From the NCBI RefSeq assembly GCF_004349355.1, contig NZ_SMFK01000002.1, positions 1-64,000 on the forward strand: a DNA stretch of 64,000 bases. The letters are read 5' to 3'. The notes under the pieces are model-generated. The model was not told the origin of the DNA. It saw only the letters and a list, made by a program, of their open reading frames with translations, and ran no database searches. Position 1 is the first letter of the stretch; each line of letters begins with the position of its first letter. The position numbers and the translations under genes were made by a program. Shown here piece by piece: positions 56,053-64,000 of this stretch. The DNA is from Flavobacterium cellulosilyticum. GTDB taxonomy: Bacteria > Bacteroidota > Bacteroidia > Flavobacteriales > Flavobacteriaceae.

Positions 56053-56165
56053 ATCGTTTTTCGTTTTCCGTTTATCGTCCATCGCGAAACGCAAATCGAA
56101 CAAAGTAAGTCGTCCACAGTTTTTCGAACATCGCAAAGCGAATAACGAATAACGAAAATCGAATA
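56053..56165 (+). repeat. CGAATAA-type inverted 7-bp array, left of the S23 gene
   Basis: Left units TCGTTTT, TCGTTTT, CCGTTTA, TCGTCCA are the reverse complement of the unit type in the right arm CGAATAA, CGAATAA, CGAAAAT, CGAAT, which ends just before the S23 ATG. Internal hairpin apices include TCGCAAAGCGA. Confidence 0.88.
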
Positions 56166-56167
56166 GT

Positions 56168-56512
56168 ATGCAGTCAAATTTAGAAGTTTGGAAATTATCG
56201 CATCAATTGACAATAGATGTTTATAAGATTACCCAAAAATTTCCTAAATCGGAGCAATTTGGTTTAGTAAGTCAAGTTAGAAGAAGTGTTAGTAGTGTTC
56301 CTACTAATATTATTGAAGGGCAAGCTAGGCAATATAAAAAAGAATTTAAGCAATTTTTATATATAGCAAAGGGTTCTTTAGAAGAAACAAATTATCATTT
56401 ATTTTTATCTAAAGATTTAGAGTATATATCGGAAAGTGAATATATAGTTTTATTTGAGTTATGTACTAGAATAAAAATGATGTTATATAAATTAATTAAG
56501 TCAATAGAATAA
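56168..56512 (+). CDS. Four-helix-bundle protein (S23 / intervening-sequence protein family)
   Basis: This 114-residue protein matches the four-helix-bundle family first seen as the ORF of 23S rRNA intervening sequences, which is related to the Avd accessory protein of diversity-generating retroelements. Signatures are LEVWKLSHQLTIDVYKITQK, FPKSEQFGLVSQVRRSVSSV, PTNIIEGQAR and KGSLEETNYHLFLSKDL. Members form basic pentameric barrels that bind nucleic acid; no enzymatic role is known. It is framed on both sides by arrays with the same CGAATAA-type unit, and interrupts the fcl-gmd pair. No reverse transcriptase or variable repeat is seen here. Confidence 0.9.
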   Translation: MQSNLEVWKLSHQLTIDVYKITQKFPKSEQFGLVSQVRRSVSSVPTNIIEGQARQYKKEFKQFLYIAKGSLEETNYHLFLSKDLEYISESEYIVLFELCTRIKMMLYKLIKSIE

Positions 56513-56635
56513 TCGTTTACCGTCTTTCGTCCATCTTCCACCGCTTTTCGTCCATCGCTAAGCGACCAACGAAAAACGACCAACGAAAATCGAATAACGA
56601 ACAACAAATAACGAGCAACGAATAACGAACAACTA
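56513..56635 (+). repeat. CGAATAA-type inverted 7-bp array, right of the S23 gene
   Basis: Left units TCGTTTA, CCGTCTT, TCGTCCA, TCTTCCA, CCGCTTT, TCGTCCA meet a hairpin apex TCGCTAAGCGA. The right arm has ten in-phase units of CGAnnAA type (for example CGACCAA, CGAAAAT, CGAATAA, CGAACAA) and ends two to three bases before the gmd ATG. Confidence 0.92.
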
Positions 56636-56637
56636 AT

Positions 56638-57732
56638 ATGAGTACAACACAAAAAGTAGCCCTTGTAACAGGGATAACAGGTCAGGACGGATCTTATTTA
56701 GCTGAATTATTATTAGAAAAAGGGTATCAAGTACATGGAGTTAAAAGACGGGCTTCGTCTTTTAATACCCAAAGAATTGATCATATTTATCAAGATCAGC
56801 ACGAAACTAATGTCAATTTCACATTGCATTATGGCGATTTGACTGATTCTACAAATATTATTAGAATCATTCAGGAAGTGCAACCCGATGAAATCTATAA
56901 CCTTGGTGCCATGTCTCATGTGAAAGTTTCTTTTGATTCACCTGAATATGTTGCTAATGTAGATGGAATAGGGACTTTAAGAATATTAGAAGCTGTTAGG
57001 ATTTTGAAATTGGAGAAGAAAACCAGAATCTATCAAGCCTCTACTTCTGAATTATATGGAGGTTTGGCAGAAAATAAAAATGCTGCAGGTTTCTATGATG
57101 AAAACTCACCATTCTACCCACGTTCACCTTATGGAGTAGCTAAAATATATGGTTTTTGGATAACAAAAAATTACCGTGAAGCCTATAATATATACGCTTG
57201 TAACGGAATTTTGTTCAACCACGAATCACCACGAAGAGGAGAAACTTTTGTTACCCGAAAAATTACGATGGCTACTGCTGCTATTGCTTTGGGAAAACAA
57301 GATTGTTTGTATTTAGGAAACTTAAATTCGCAAAGGGACTGGGGACATGCTAAAGATTATGTAGAAGCTATGTGGAGAATTCTGCAGCAAGATGTAGCAG
57401 AAGACTATGTTATTGCAACAGGAGTAACTACTTATATCCGTGATTTTGTGCGTTTTTCTTTTGCAGAAGCCGGAATAGAATTGGCATTTGAAGGTGAAAA
57501 TGAAAATGAAACTGCAAAAATTGTAGCTTGTAACAATCCAGAATACCAATTAGAAATAGGAAAAGTAGTAGTAAGAGTTGACCCTCAATATTACCGTCCT
57601 ACAGAAGTAGATTTGTTGATTGGTGATCCTTCTAAATCTAAAAAATTGGGATGGGAGCCGCAATACGACCTTGCTGGATTGGTCAAAGAAATGGTAGCAA
57701 GTGATCTTGAAATATTAAAAAGAAATAGATAA
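56638..57732 (+). CDS. gmd: GDP-mannose 4,6-dehydratase
   Basis: This 364-residue SDR enzyme makes GDP-4-keto-6-deoxy-mannose, the substrate of Fcl. Motifs are [17 protein letters not shown] (NADP), [30 protein letters not shown] (Tyr/Lys) and [15 protein letters not shown]. The start overlaps the end of the repeat tract by almost nothing, as noted. The C-terminus [14 protein letters not shown] is shorter than that of the remnant found 144 bases downstream. Confidence 0.97.
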   Translation: MSTTQKVALVTGITGQDGSYLAELLLEKGYQVHGVKRRASSFNTQRIDHIYQDQHETNVNFTLHYGDLTDSTNIIRIIQEVQPDEIYNLGAMSHVKVSFDSPEYVANVDGIGTLRILEAVRILKLEKKTRIYQASTSELYGGLAENKNAAGFYDENSPFYPRSPYGVAKIYGFWITKNYREAYNIYACNGILFNHESPRRGETFVTRKITMATAAIALGKQDCLYLGNLNSQRDWGHAKDYVEAMWRILQQDVAEDYVIATGVTTYIRDFVRFSFAEAGIELAFEGENENETAKIVACNNPEYQLEIGKVVVRVDPQYYRPTEVDLLIGDPSKSKKLGWEPQYDLAGLVKEMVASDLEILKRNR

Positions 57733-57754
57733 AAGATTAGGCTACTTTGAATAG

Positions 57755-57870
57755 AAGAGTAGTTAAAGGTTAATCAGTTATCGGTTAGTCGAAAATAGAA
57801 TGTTACCATAGATTATAAAATTAAACGGTTAAACAAATAACCAATTAAGCAGTTAACCAGTTAAGCGACT
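57755..57870 (+). repeat. GGTTAAT / AACCAATT inverted array after gmd
   Basis: Left units (GGTTAAT, CAGTTAT, CGGTTAG) and an 8-bp right arm (AACCAATT, AAGCAGTT, AACCAGTT, AAGCGAC) match the array at 53140-53270. It ends at the boundary of the gmd remnant. Confidence 0.82.
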
Positions 57871-57876
57871 TTTTTC

Positions 57877-57966
57877 CAAGACATGATGCAGCCGGATGTG
57901 AGATTGATGCAAAAAGACCAGTACTTAAAAGAGGGTGGGTATACTACCTTGAATTATTTTGAATAG
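57877..57966 (+). pseudogene. gmd: gmd 3'-end remnant
   Basis: Thirty codons read QDMMQPDVRLMQKDQYLKEG, then GYTTLNYFE and a stop. This is recognisable as the C-terminus of a longer type of GDP-mannose 4,6-dehydratase. The region overlaps in homology with the end of the intact gmd ([11 protein letters not shown]), so it is not the displaced tail of that gene but a relic of a second copy. Confidence 0.75.
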
Positions 57967-58017
57967 GAAAGTTTAATATATCATCTTTATAATAGTATAA
58001 GAAAACGTTAAAACTAA

Positions 58018-59286
58018 TTGAAAAAAATAAAAAACAAACTTAAAGAGCATAAGTCAATAATTGAAAATTTCTCTTATTTATCAGTTCTTCAGGTTTTTAA
58101 TATGATTTTGCCTTTGCTATCCTATCCCTATCTTATTAGAGTGCTAGGTACATCGATTTATGGTAAAATTATTTTTGCACAAGCTATTATTGGATATTTA
58201 GCTCTTTTAGTAGGTTTTGGTTTTAGTATTACTGCAACTAAGGAAATTAGTGTTCATAGAGAGGACAAAGAAAAGTTAAGTGAGATTGTATGCAGTGTTC
58301 TTGTTATAAAGACTTTGCTTTTAATTGTTTCTTTTGTTTTTTTTCTTCCTTTATTGTTTTTCTATAATCAAGTTGCAGAGAACAAGGTTTTGTATTTTAT
58401 GACTTTGTGGTTATGTATTTATGAAATAATGTTTCCGGTTTTTTATTTTCAAGGAATCGAAAAAATGAAATACGTATCTATTATATCATTAATCGTAAGA
58501 TGTATTTTTGTTGCATTGATTTTTGTTTTTATTCACAATAAAACAGATTATTTATATGTGCCTCTGCTTAATTTGTTCGGGGCAGTTTTAGCAGGAATGT
58601 CTTCAATGTATATCGTTTTTTATAAACATAAAATTAGATTTTACATACCTGAATTTGCAGTCTTGAAATTTTATTTTAAGGAGGCAATTCCTGTTTTTTT
58701 ATCTAATATTTCGATTCAAATATATGTGAGTACCAATAAAGTCTTGATAGGTTCCTTTTTAGGCATGACAGAGGTATCTTATTATGATTTGGGTGAAAAG
58801 ATATTGAATATTTTAAGGATTCCGCAAGGCATTATCAGCCAATCTGTTTTTCCTAAAATTTCTTTAGATAAAAATATTTCGTTTATTAATAAAGTTTTTA
58901 AATATTCATTAGCTTTTAATACGGCCTTGTTTTTATTATTGGTTGTGTTTTCAGATATGATAATAAGAATACTTGGGGGCGTACAAATGTTACCTGCAAA
59001 AGGAGTTGTTATCATATTAGGATTAACATTGCCTATTGTAGCTATTAGTAATGTATTCGGGATACTAGTTATGATTCCTTTTGGATTGAATAAACTATTT
59101 AGTAAAATCATTATGTTTTCGGGAGTTATATTTATTCTTCAATTTTTATTTCTTTGGATATTTAATTTTATTACGATTTATTCTCTTTGTACAATTACAG
59201 TTGTAACGGAGTTATTTGTTTCTTTTTTAATGTATTATTACTGTTTAAAAAATAATTTATGGACAATAAAAAGTACGACTATTTAA
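58018..59286 (+). CDS. Wzx-type polysaccharide flippase
   Basis: This 422-residue membrane protein has about 12 transmembrane segments and the N-terminal pattern of polysaccharide transport (Wzx/RfbX) proteins: IENFSYLSVLQVFNMILPLL, SYPYLIRVLGTSIYGKIIFA. It flips lipid-linked repeat units across the inner membrane. The start appears to be TTG (58018), since no earlier ATG fits. Its end overlaps glf by 28 bases. Confidence 0.9.
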   Translation: MKKIKNKLKEHKSIIENFSYLSVLQVFNMILPLLSYPYLIRVLGTSIYGKIIFAQAIIGYLALLVGFGFSITATKEISVHREDKEKLSEIVCSVLVIKTLLLIVSFVFFLPLLFFYNQVAENKVLYFMTLWLCIYEIMFPVFYFQGIEKMKYVSIISLIVRCIFVALIFVFIHNKTDYLYVPLLNLFGAVLAGMSSMYIVFYKHKIRFYIPEFAVLKFYFKEAIPVFLSNISIQIYVSTNKVLIGSFLGMTEVSYYDLGEKILNILRIPQGIISQSVFPKISLDKNISFINKVFKYSLAFNTALFLLLVVFSDMIIRILGGVQMLPAKGVVIILGLTLPIVAISNVFGILVMIPFGLNKLFSKIIMFSGVIFILQFLFLWIFNFITIYSLCTITVVTELFVSFLMYYYCLKNNLWTIKSTTI

Positions 59287-60359
59287 TAGTTGGTGCAGGT
59301 TTATTTGGTAGTGTTTTTGCACATGAAGCCACTAAACAAGGAAAAAAATGTTTGGTAATCGATAAAAGAAACCATGCTGGAGGTAACATCCATTGTGAGA
59401 ATATTGAAGGAATTAATGTGCATAAATATGGTGCTCATATTTTTCATACGAATGACAAAGGACTTTGGGATTATGTAAATCAATTTGTTGAATTCAACAG
59501 ATATACTAATTCACCAGTAGCTATTCATGAAGATAAATTATATAATTTACCTTTTAATATGAATACTTTTTATCAATTATGGGGTGTGAAAACGCCACAA
59601 GAGGCCATGGATAAAATTGAAGAGCAAGTAAAAGAATCAGGCATTACTGATCCTCAAAATTTAGAGGAGCAAGCCATTTCATTAGTTGGAAAGGATATTT
59701 ATTATAAGTTAATAAAAGGATACACTGAAAAACAATGGGGACGTAAAGCAACTGAATTACCCGCTTTTATAATCAAGCGTTTGCCTGTTCGATTTACGTA
59801 TGACAATAACTATTTTAATGATAAATACCAAGGTATTCCTATTGGTGGATATAATAAACTGACCGAAGGCTTATTGGAAGGAATTGAAGTGAAATTAGGA
59901 GTTGACTTTTTTGCTTCTAAACAAGAATATGAATCCTTGTGTGACACTGTAGTTTTTACAGGTAAAATAGATGAGTATTACGATTTTAGATTTGGAGAAT
60001 TGGAATATCGTAGTTTACATTTTGAACACCAAACTTTAGACATAGAAAACTACCAAGGAAATGCAGTAGTAAACTATACGGAAGCCCATATTCCTTATAC
60101 CCGAATTATTGAGCACAAACACTTTGAATTTGGCAAACAAGACAAAACCGTTATAACTCATGAATATCCTGCCGAATGGAAATCAGGTATGGAAAGTTAT
60201 TACCCTGTGAATGATGAGATAAATTCTCTTAAATTTAAACAATATAATAAATTAGCTGAGAAAGAAGCGAATGTCATATTTGGGGGGAGGTTAGCTGAGT
60301 ATAAATATTATGATATGCATCAAGTAATTGCTTCGGCTCTTAAACATTTTAAAAATTAA
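59259..60359 (+). CDS. glf: UDP-galactopyranose mutase
   Basis: This 366-residue flavoenzyme makes UDP-galactofuranose. The FAD-binding motif is YLIVGAGLFGSVFAHEA and is followed by KRNHAGGNIHCENIEGINVH. Other family segments are YTEKQWGRKATELPAFI, RLPVRFTYDNNYFNDKYQ and the ending HEYPAEWKSGMESYYPVND. The polysaccharide made by this cluster therefore probably contains galactofuranose. Confidence 0.96.
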   Translation: MDNKKYDYLIVGAGLFGSVFAHEATKQGKKCLVIDKRNHAGGNIHCENIEGINVHKYGAHIFHTNDKGLWDYVNQFVEFNRYTNSPVAIHEDKLYNLPFNMNTFYQLWGVKTPQEAMDKIEEQVKESGITDPQNLEEQAISLVGKDIYYKLIKGYTEKQWGRKATELPAFIIKRLPVRFTYDNNYFNDKYQGIPIGGYNKLTEGLLEGIEVKLGVDFFASKQEYESLCDTVVFTGKIDEYYDFRFGELEYRSLHFEHQTLDIENYQGNAVVNYTEAHIPYTRIIEHKHFEFGKQDKTVITHEYPAEWKSGMESYYPVNDEINSLKFKQYNKLAEKEANVIFGGRLAEYKYYDMHQVIASALKHFKN

Positions 60360-60362
60360 AAG

Positions 60363-61430
60363 ATGGTTAGTGTAAATACAAATAGTAAAATTTATGTTTA
60401 TTGCCCTTCAAATGTTGTGACTGGTGGGACTGAACTTTTGCATCAAATTTGTGATACTTTAAATAATAAAGGTTGCGATACATATATAGTTTATCATCCA
60501 GATTCAAATTCAATAACTCCATCTCCTTATAAAAAATATAATTTAAATATAAGTAAGGAGATTGATGATGTTGAAGGTAATTATTTAATTGTGCCAGAAG
60601 CATTAATTGATTTAGGATATATTTATAAAAGATTAAAGAAAATTCATTGGTGGTTAAGTGTTGATAATTTTTTTATACTATCACAGTTAAATTTGTCACC
60701 ACTGATTTATTTGAAATTATGGCCTAAATTGTTTTTAAGAGTTTTAGGAATTAAAGTTAAATATTTTTTTAAAATTTTAAACTCTGATCGAACTGGTTAT
60801 TTAAGTTACAATTATCTGTTTTCAGAAGAAAATTTAAATTTAGTTCAATCTCAATATGCTTATGATTTTTTAAACAAAAATAATTTTAAAAATTTATATT
60901 TTGTATCAGATTATTTAAATAATGATTTTTCTAATCAAAATGCAAGTAATCGTGATAATGTAATTTTATACAATCCTAAAAAAGGAATAGAATTCACGAA
61001 AATTTTGATTAATAAATTTAAGGATTTTAAATGGGTTCCGATAGAAAACATGACTTATAAAGAGGTTAACTTACTAATGCAAAGTACGAAGTTGTATGTA
61101 GATTTTGGAAACCACCCAGGTAAAGACAGGTTGCCTAGAGAAGCGGTTTTAAGTGGTATGTGTATTATAACAGGTATTCAAGGTTCAGCATTTTATTTTG
61201 AAGATGTATCAATAGATTCTAAGTATAAATTTGATGAATTAAATTTTGATTTTGATAAGTTTGAAATGGTGGTTAATAATATTTTTAATTCTTATGAGAA
61301 AGAATATTCTAATTTTAAAGAGTATCTAAAACTAATAGAGAATTCTAAATTCAAATTTGAAAGTGAAGTTGATGATATAATTAAAATTTTAAAATTAGAT
61401 AATGGTTTCAATAATAATAGTCAACTATAA
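60363..61430 (+). CDS. Putative glycosyltransferase (GT-B type)
   Basis: This 355-residue protein is probably a glycosyltransferase because of its context and its C-terminal half, which has the GT-B-like pattern (VILYNPKKGIEFTKILINKF, WVPIENMTYKEVNLLMQSTK, and GNHPGKDRLPREAVLSGMCI). The N-terminus SKIYVYCPSNVVTGGTELLH shows a donor-domain start. I cannot name the family with certainty or infer the linkage. It is very AT-rich, even for this cluster. Its end overlaps the next gene by 29 bases. Confidence 0.75.
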   Translation: MVSVNTNSKIYVYCPSNVVTGGTELLHQICDTLNNKGCDTYIVYHPDSNSITPSPYKKYNLNISKEIDDVEGNYLIVPEALIDLGYIYKRLKKIHWWLSVDNFFILSQLNLSPLIYLKLWPKLFLRVLGIKVKYFFKILNSDRTGYLSYNYLFSEENLNLVQSQYAYDFLNKNNFKNLYFVSDYLNNDFSNQNASNRDNVILYNPKKGIEFTKILINKFKDFKWVPIENMTYKEVNLLMQSTKLYVDFGNHPGKDRLPREAVLSGMCIITGIQGSAFYFEDVSIDSKYKFDELNFDFDKFEMVVNNIFNSYEKEYSNFKEYLKLIENSKFKFESEVDDIIKILKLDNGFNNNSQL

Positions 61431-62298
61431 TACTAAAAAAATAACTATTGATTGTCTTGAGTCAATTAAGAAATTTACAACTGGTTTAGAATACGAAATT
61501 ATCGTTGTTGACAATGCTTCGGCTGATGGTTCACAAGAAGCCTTAAAAAGGCTTTTTCCCGACGTCAAGCTTATTGAATCTCCTGACAATAGGGGATTTG
61601 GATTGGCAAATAACTTAGGAGTTAGATCGGCCATGGGGGAATTCGTTTTTTTACTTAATTCTGATACCGTACTTGTGGAAAATTCAATAAAGATTATGTT
61701 GGATTTTTTTCAAAAATATCAGCATAAATTAAATATAGGTGCCATAGGAACTGTATTAATTGATGAAGCTAATCAAACTAATGGTTTTGGAAGTCATTTT
61801 CCAAGTTGTAAAGAGGAAAATGCGATTAATTTAAAAAAAATACCTCTTATTGGTCAATTAATTTCATTTTCTAAAAATCACCAATATGATATCAAGAAAG
61901 AGTATTTTGAGATTGACTATATAATTGGAGCCGATTTGTTGATGCGAAAGGATTTTTTTGAAAAATTAGATGGTTTTTCGAAAGAGTTTTTTATGTATTA
62001 TGAGGAATCCGACTTACAGAAACGAATGGATAATTTAGGCTTTAAGAGGTATATAACCACAAATACTAAAATAATACATCTTGAAGATGGTAGCGGCAAA
62101 AGCATAAAAAAGTATTCTAATAGGAAAAGAACAATAGTCCATAAAAGCAAAAACATTTATTTAAAGAGAAATGATAAAGAAAATTTCTCGAAATATGCTA
62201 TTCTTGATTTCATTATCCTGTTTCTGAATTTTTTTAATTTTAAATATTCATTTAAAGAAAATTTTAATTATTTTAAAGAGATTCTTAGTACTTATTAA
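61402..62298 (+). CDS. Family 2 glycosyltransferase
   Basis: This 298-residue GT-A enzyme begins MVSIIIVNYNTKKITIDCLE. It has the nucleotide-sugar site (VDNASADGSQEALKRLF), the acidic metal-binding motif in FLLNSDTVL and the FFMYYEESDLQKRMDNLGF segment common in rhamnosyl/galactofuranosyl-type family 2 transferases. The start at 61402 overlaps the preceding gene. The donor sugar cannot be told from sequence. Confidence 0.92.
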   Translation: MVSIIIVNYNTKKITIDCLESIKKFTTGLEYEIIVVDNASADGSQEALKRLFPDVKLIESPDNRGFGLANNLGVRSAMGEFVFLLNSDTVLVENSIKIMLDFFQKYQHKLNIGAIGTVLIDEANQTNGFGSHFPSCKEENAINLKKIPLIGQLISFSKNHQYDIKKEYFEIDYIIGADLLMRKDFFEKLDGFSKEFFMYYEESDLQKRMDNLGFKRYITTNTKIIHLEDGSGKSIKKYSNRKRTIVHKSKNIYLKRNDKENFSKYAILDFIILFLNFFNFKYSFKENFNYFKEILSTY

Positions 62299-62312
62299 TT
62301 TAAAAACAAAAT

Positions 62313-63308
62313 ATGAAAATAGCTCTTTTAGGAAGCAAAGATTTTGATAGTTTAGAATACCATCTCAATGATTCACTAGTTTTTTCAGGAAATGATGTGT
62401 TTCATTTGGATGTCAAGGATGTATTTACCATTCCCTATAAATACAATTATTATGCTATTAAATTTATTCCTCAATACGATGAATATTTATTTAAAAAGAT
62501 AGCTAATATAATAATTGAATCTCAACCAGAATTAGTTGTCTGTACTTATCGGTTTATTCACCCTATATGCATCCGTATGCTTAAACAAGCTATGCCTAAG
62601 GTTAAAGTTGTACATATTAATCCAGACCAATTATGCACATTAGATTATCAGCAAATTTTTGCTTCACCCTATGACGCCTATTTTACTAAAGATCCTTTTA
62701 TGGTTGATTTTATGAAGAATAAAATGGGTTTGAATACTTTTTACCTTCCTGAGGCTTTTAACCCTCGGGTGCATAAAGCACCTGTGGTTGACAGAAACGA
62801 ACTGGAAAAAAAAATCAATATAGATGTGGTTGCTTTTGGAACGATGTATCCCTATCGGACTAATATGATTGGACAGTTATTGAATTCAGGAATTGATATT
62901 AGCATATTTGGTACTCCAGATAGGCGTTTTAGTAAGCCAGAAATTAATCTGAAATTTAAAAATGAATTTATTACAGGAGATAGAAAATCAGAAATTTTGT
63001 ATGGTTCAAAAGTTGTTTTTAATAATTTTCATTATGCCGAAATTCAATCGGCTAATGTTAAGTTTTTTGAAATAGCTGGAATCGGTGGCTTTCAAATATG
63101 CGATTACAAACCAACATTAGAAGAATATTCAGCTATAGAGGTAGAAAAATATACCTACAAATCTATTGGGGAAGCAGTAGATTTGATACAATATTATCTT
63201 GATAAACCAGAATTAAGACATGTAATGGCAAGTATTCAGAGGGCACATTTTTTAGATCATCATACTTATGAAAACAGGATAAAACAATTATTTAAGTATA
63301 TTGATTAA
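62313..63308 (+). CDS. CgeB-like glycosyltransferase
   Basis: This 331-residue protein matches the CgeB/glycosyltransferase family 1-like group: start MKIALLGSKDFDSLEYHLND, a middle VVHINPDQLCTLDYQQIFAS, VVAFGTMYPYRTNMIGQLLN, and a donor-binding end FFEIAGIGGFQICDYKPTLE. It is probably a GT-B enzyme acting in the same polysaccharide pathway. It follows the family 2 transferase by 14 bases. Confidence 0.8.
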   Translation: MKIALLGSKDFDSLEYHLNDSLVFSGNDVFHLDVKDVFTIPYKYNYYAIKFIPQYDEYLFKKIANIIIESQPELVVCTYRFIHPICIRMLKQAMPKVKVVHINPDQLCTLDYQQIFASPYDAYFTKDPFMVDFMKNKMGLNTFYLPEAFNPRVHKAPVVDRNELEKKINIDVVAFGTMYPYRTNMIGQLLNSGIDISIFGTPDRRFSKPEINLKFKNEFITGDRKSEILYGSKVVFNNFHYAEIQSANVKFFEIAGIGGFQICDYKPTLEEYSAIEVEKYTYKSIGEAVDLIQYYLDKPELRHVMASIQRAHFLDHHTYENRIKQLFKYID

Positions 63309-63312
63309 TATT

Positions 63313-64000
63313 ATGGGGATTAAATTATCAAGAAGATTGTACCATCTTATATTAAGTATCTTATGGGGATTATTAATATTTCGTTCGATTTCGATTTTTA
63401 CGTCTGTAACAGAATACTCCGTTTTTATTGATTTGATTTTGGTTGGGTGTATTTTTCAAATTTCTGTTTATCCTTTTATAAAAAACATTTATAAATTCGG
63501 TTTTCCAAAAATCATTGATTTTTTTAGATTTTCGTCCTTCATTTTCTTACCCTTAAATTATTTAAATATTGCAGATCAATTAAATGAGGAAAGAGTTGGT
63601 ATTTATGGAATATTATTAATCAATAAAGACTTTGTTACCGAATCATTATTTTGTGTTTTTATTTGTCTATTGGCTATAGGGATAGCCGATAAAATGTTTA
63701 GTTTGAAATTTCACGAGAAAAATAATGTTACCTTTCCAGTAGTGAAAAATGTAGTTTTAAAGAATTTAAATGTTTTTATATCAATATCTTTTTTCTTTAT
63801 AAGTATTCAATTCTATCTTTTGTTTGCAGGGTTGATAGGTTATGGTGCTGATTCTACCTACTATGCTGAAAATCAGTATTCTTTTGTTTTGCAATTTTTA
63901 AGTAGTTTTAGCGGTCTTTTTTTTATAACATACGCTATATTGAAGTATTTATATGATTTTGATACAAGAAAATTTAACTTTTATTATATTTTATACTGTG
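63313..64000 (+). CDS. Probable polysaccharide polymerase (Wzy-like), 3' end outside window
   Basis: The frame is open from ATG 63313 to the window end (229 codons). It is a membrane protein with hydrophobic stretches at about 12-30, 37-55, 100-120 and 140-165, and more to follow. Its position after the flippase and glycosyltransferases, and the absence of soluble domains, suggest an O-antigen-type polymerase. Wzy proteins share little sequence, so the assignment rests on topology and context. Confidence 0.6.
   Translation, partial: MGIKLSRRLYHLILSILWGLLIFRSISIFTSVTEYSVFIDLILVGCIFQISVYPFIKNIYKFGFPKIIDFFRFSSFIFLPLNYLNIADQLNEERVGIYGILLINKDFVTESLFCVFICLLAIGIADKMFSLKFHEKNNVTFPVVKNVVLKNLNVFISISFFFISIQFYLLFAGLIGYGADSTYYAENQYSFVLQFLSSFSGLFFITYAILKYLYDFDTRKFNFYYILYC

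Noticed and set aside
56053..56635. Diversity-generating retroelement suggested by the Avd-like fold of the S23 protein
   Set aside because: No reverse transcriptase, template repeat or adenine-biased variable region is seen near it.
56513..56635. CRISPR array
   Set aside because: Units are 7 bp, degenerate and contiguous without spacers, and no cas gene is present.

Overview
The window is AT-rich DNA from a member of the Bacteroidetes, most likely Flavobacterium or a close relative in the Flavobacteriaceae. The reasons are: promoters of the Bacteroidetes type (TAnnTTTG at -7, often with TTG about 17-19 bases upstream); start codons that mostly lack Shine-Dalgarno sequences, with rpsU the striking exception; and several families typical of the group (Porin_10, DUF2452, DUF2851, DUF3467, fused MoaC-MoaB, short HPF, MoeB with a rhodanese domain). 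I could run no database search, so family names rest on motif and sequence recognition.

Layout. 1-269 is the tail of an IS3-family transposase, followed by a MscS channel. 1693-7405 is a molybdenum cofactor operon (ModE-like regulator, TauE/SafE permease, mobA, moaD, moeB-rhodanese, moaE, moaCB, moaA), headed by a palindrome with the architecture of the E. coli ModE operator. 7428-13843 (minus strand) is a light-response or DNA-repair operon with three different photolyase/cryptochrome-family proteins, DUF2256, DUF2071, a flavin reductase-like protein and DUF2452. It is read from one promoter that overlaps a perfect 9-bp inverted repeat. 13940-17800 holds an intact lysS lying between the decayed 3' and 5' ends of another lysS, with a membrane-anchored hypothetical gene and a broken lipoprotein gene beside it. 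18006-30907 is mixed housekeeping: formaldehyde dehydrogenase, lipB, rnhB, a porin, an exonuclease, a permease, an acyl-CoA dehydrogenase, rpsU, a Xer recombinase and hpf. 30933-44557 is the classic translation/transcription block: tRNA-Thr, tRNA-Tyr, tRNA-Thr, tuf, tRNA-Trp, secE, nusG, rplKAJL, rpoB, rpoC. 44650-54382 contains prfC, eno, gltA, two adjacent guanidine-modifying hydrolase-family genes, marC and a CoA-binding protein. 55101-64000 is the start of a surface polysaccharide cluster: fcl, a four-helix-bundle (S23/IVP) gene, gmd, a Wzx flippase, glf, three glycosyltransferases and a polymerase-like membrane protein cut by the window edge.

The main structure that genes do not explain is a set of about 16 intergenic arrays of degenerate 7-bp (sometimes 8-bp) units. 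Many are arranged as two arms in opposite orientation, so the RNA could fold into a long hairpin. Each locus has its own unit sequence, several arrays begin at the stop codon of the upstream gene with units resembling that gene's last codons, and several run up to the next start codon. Two arrays with the same CGAATAA-type unit flank the S23/IVP gene between fcl and gmd, which recalls the architecture of 23S rRNA intervening sequences. Gene displacement also recurs: remnants of second lysS and gmd genes sit next to the intact copies.
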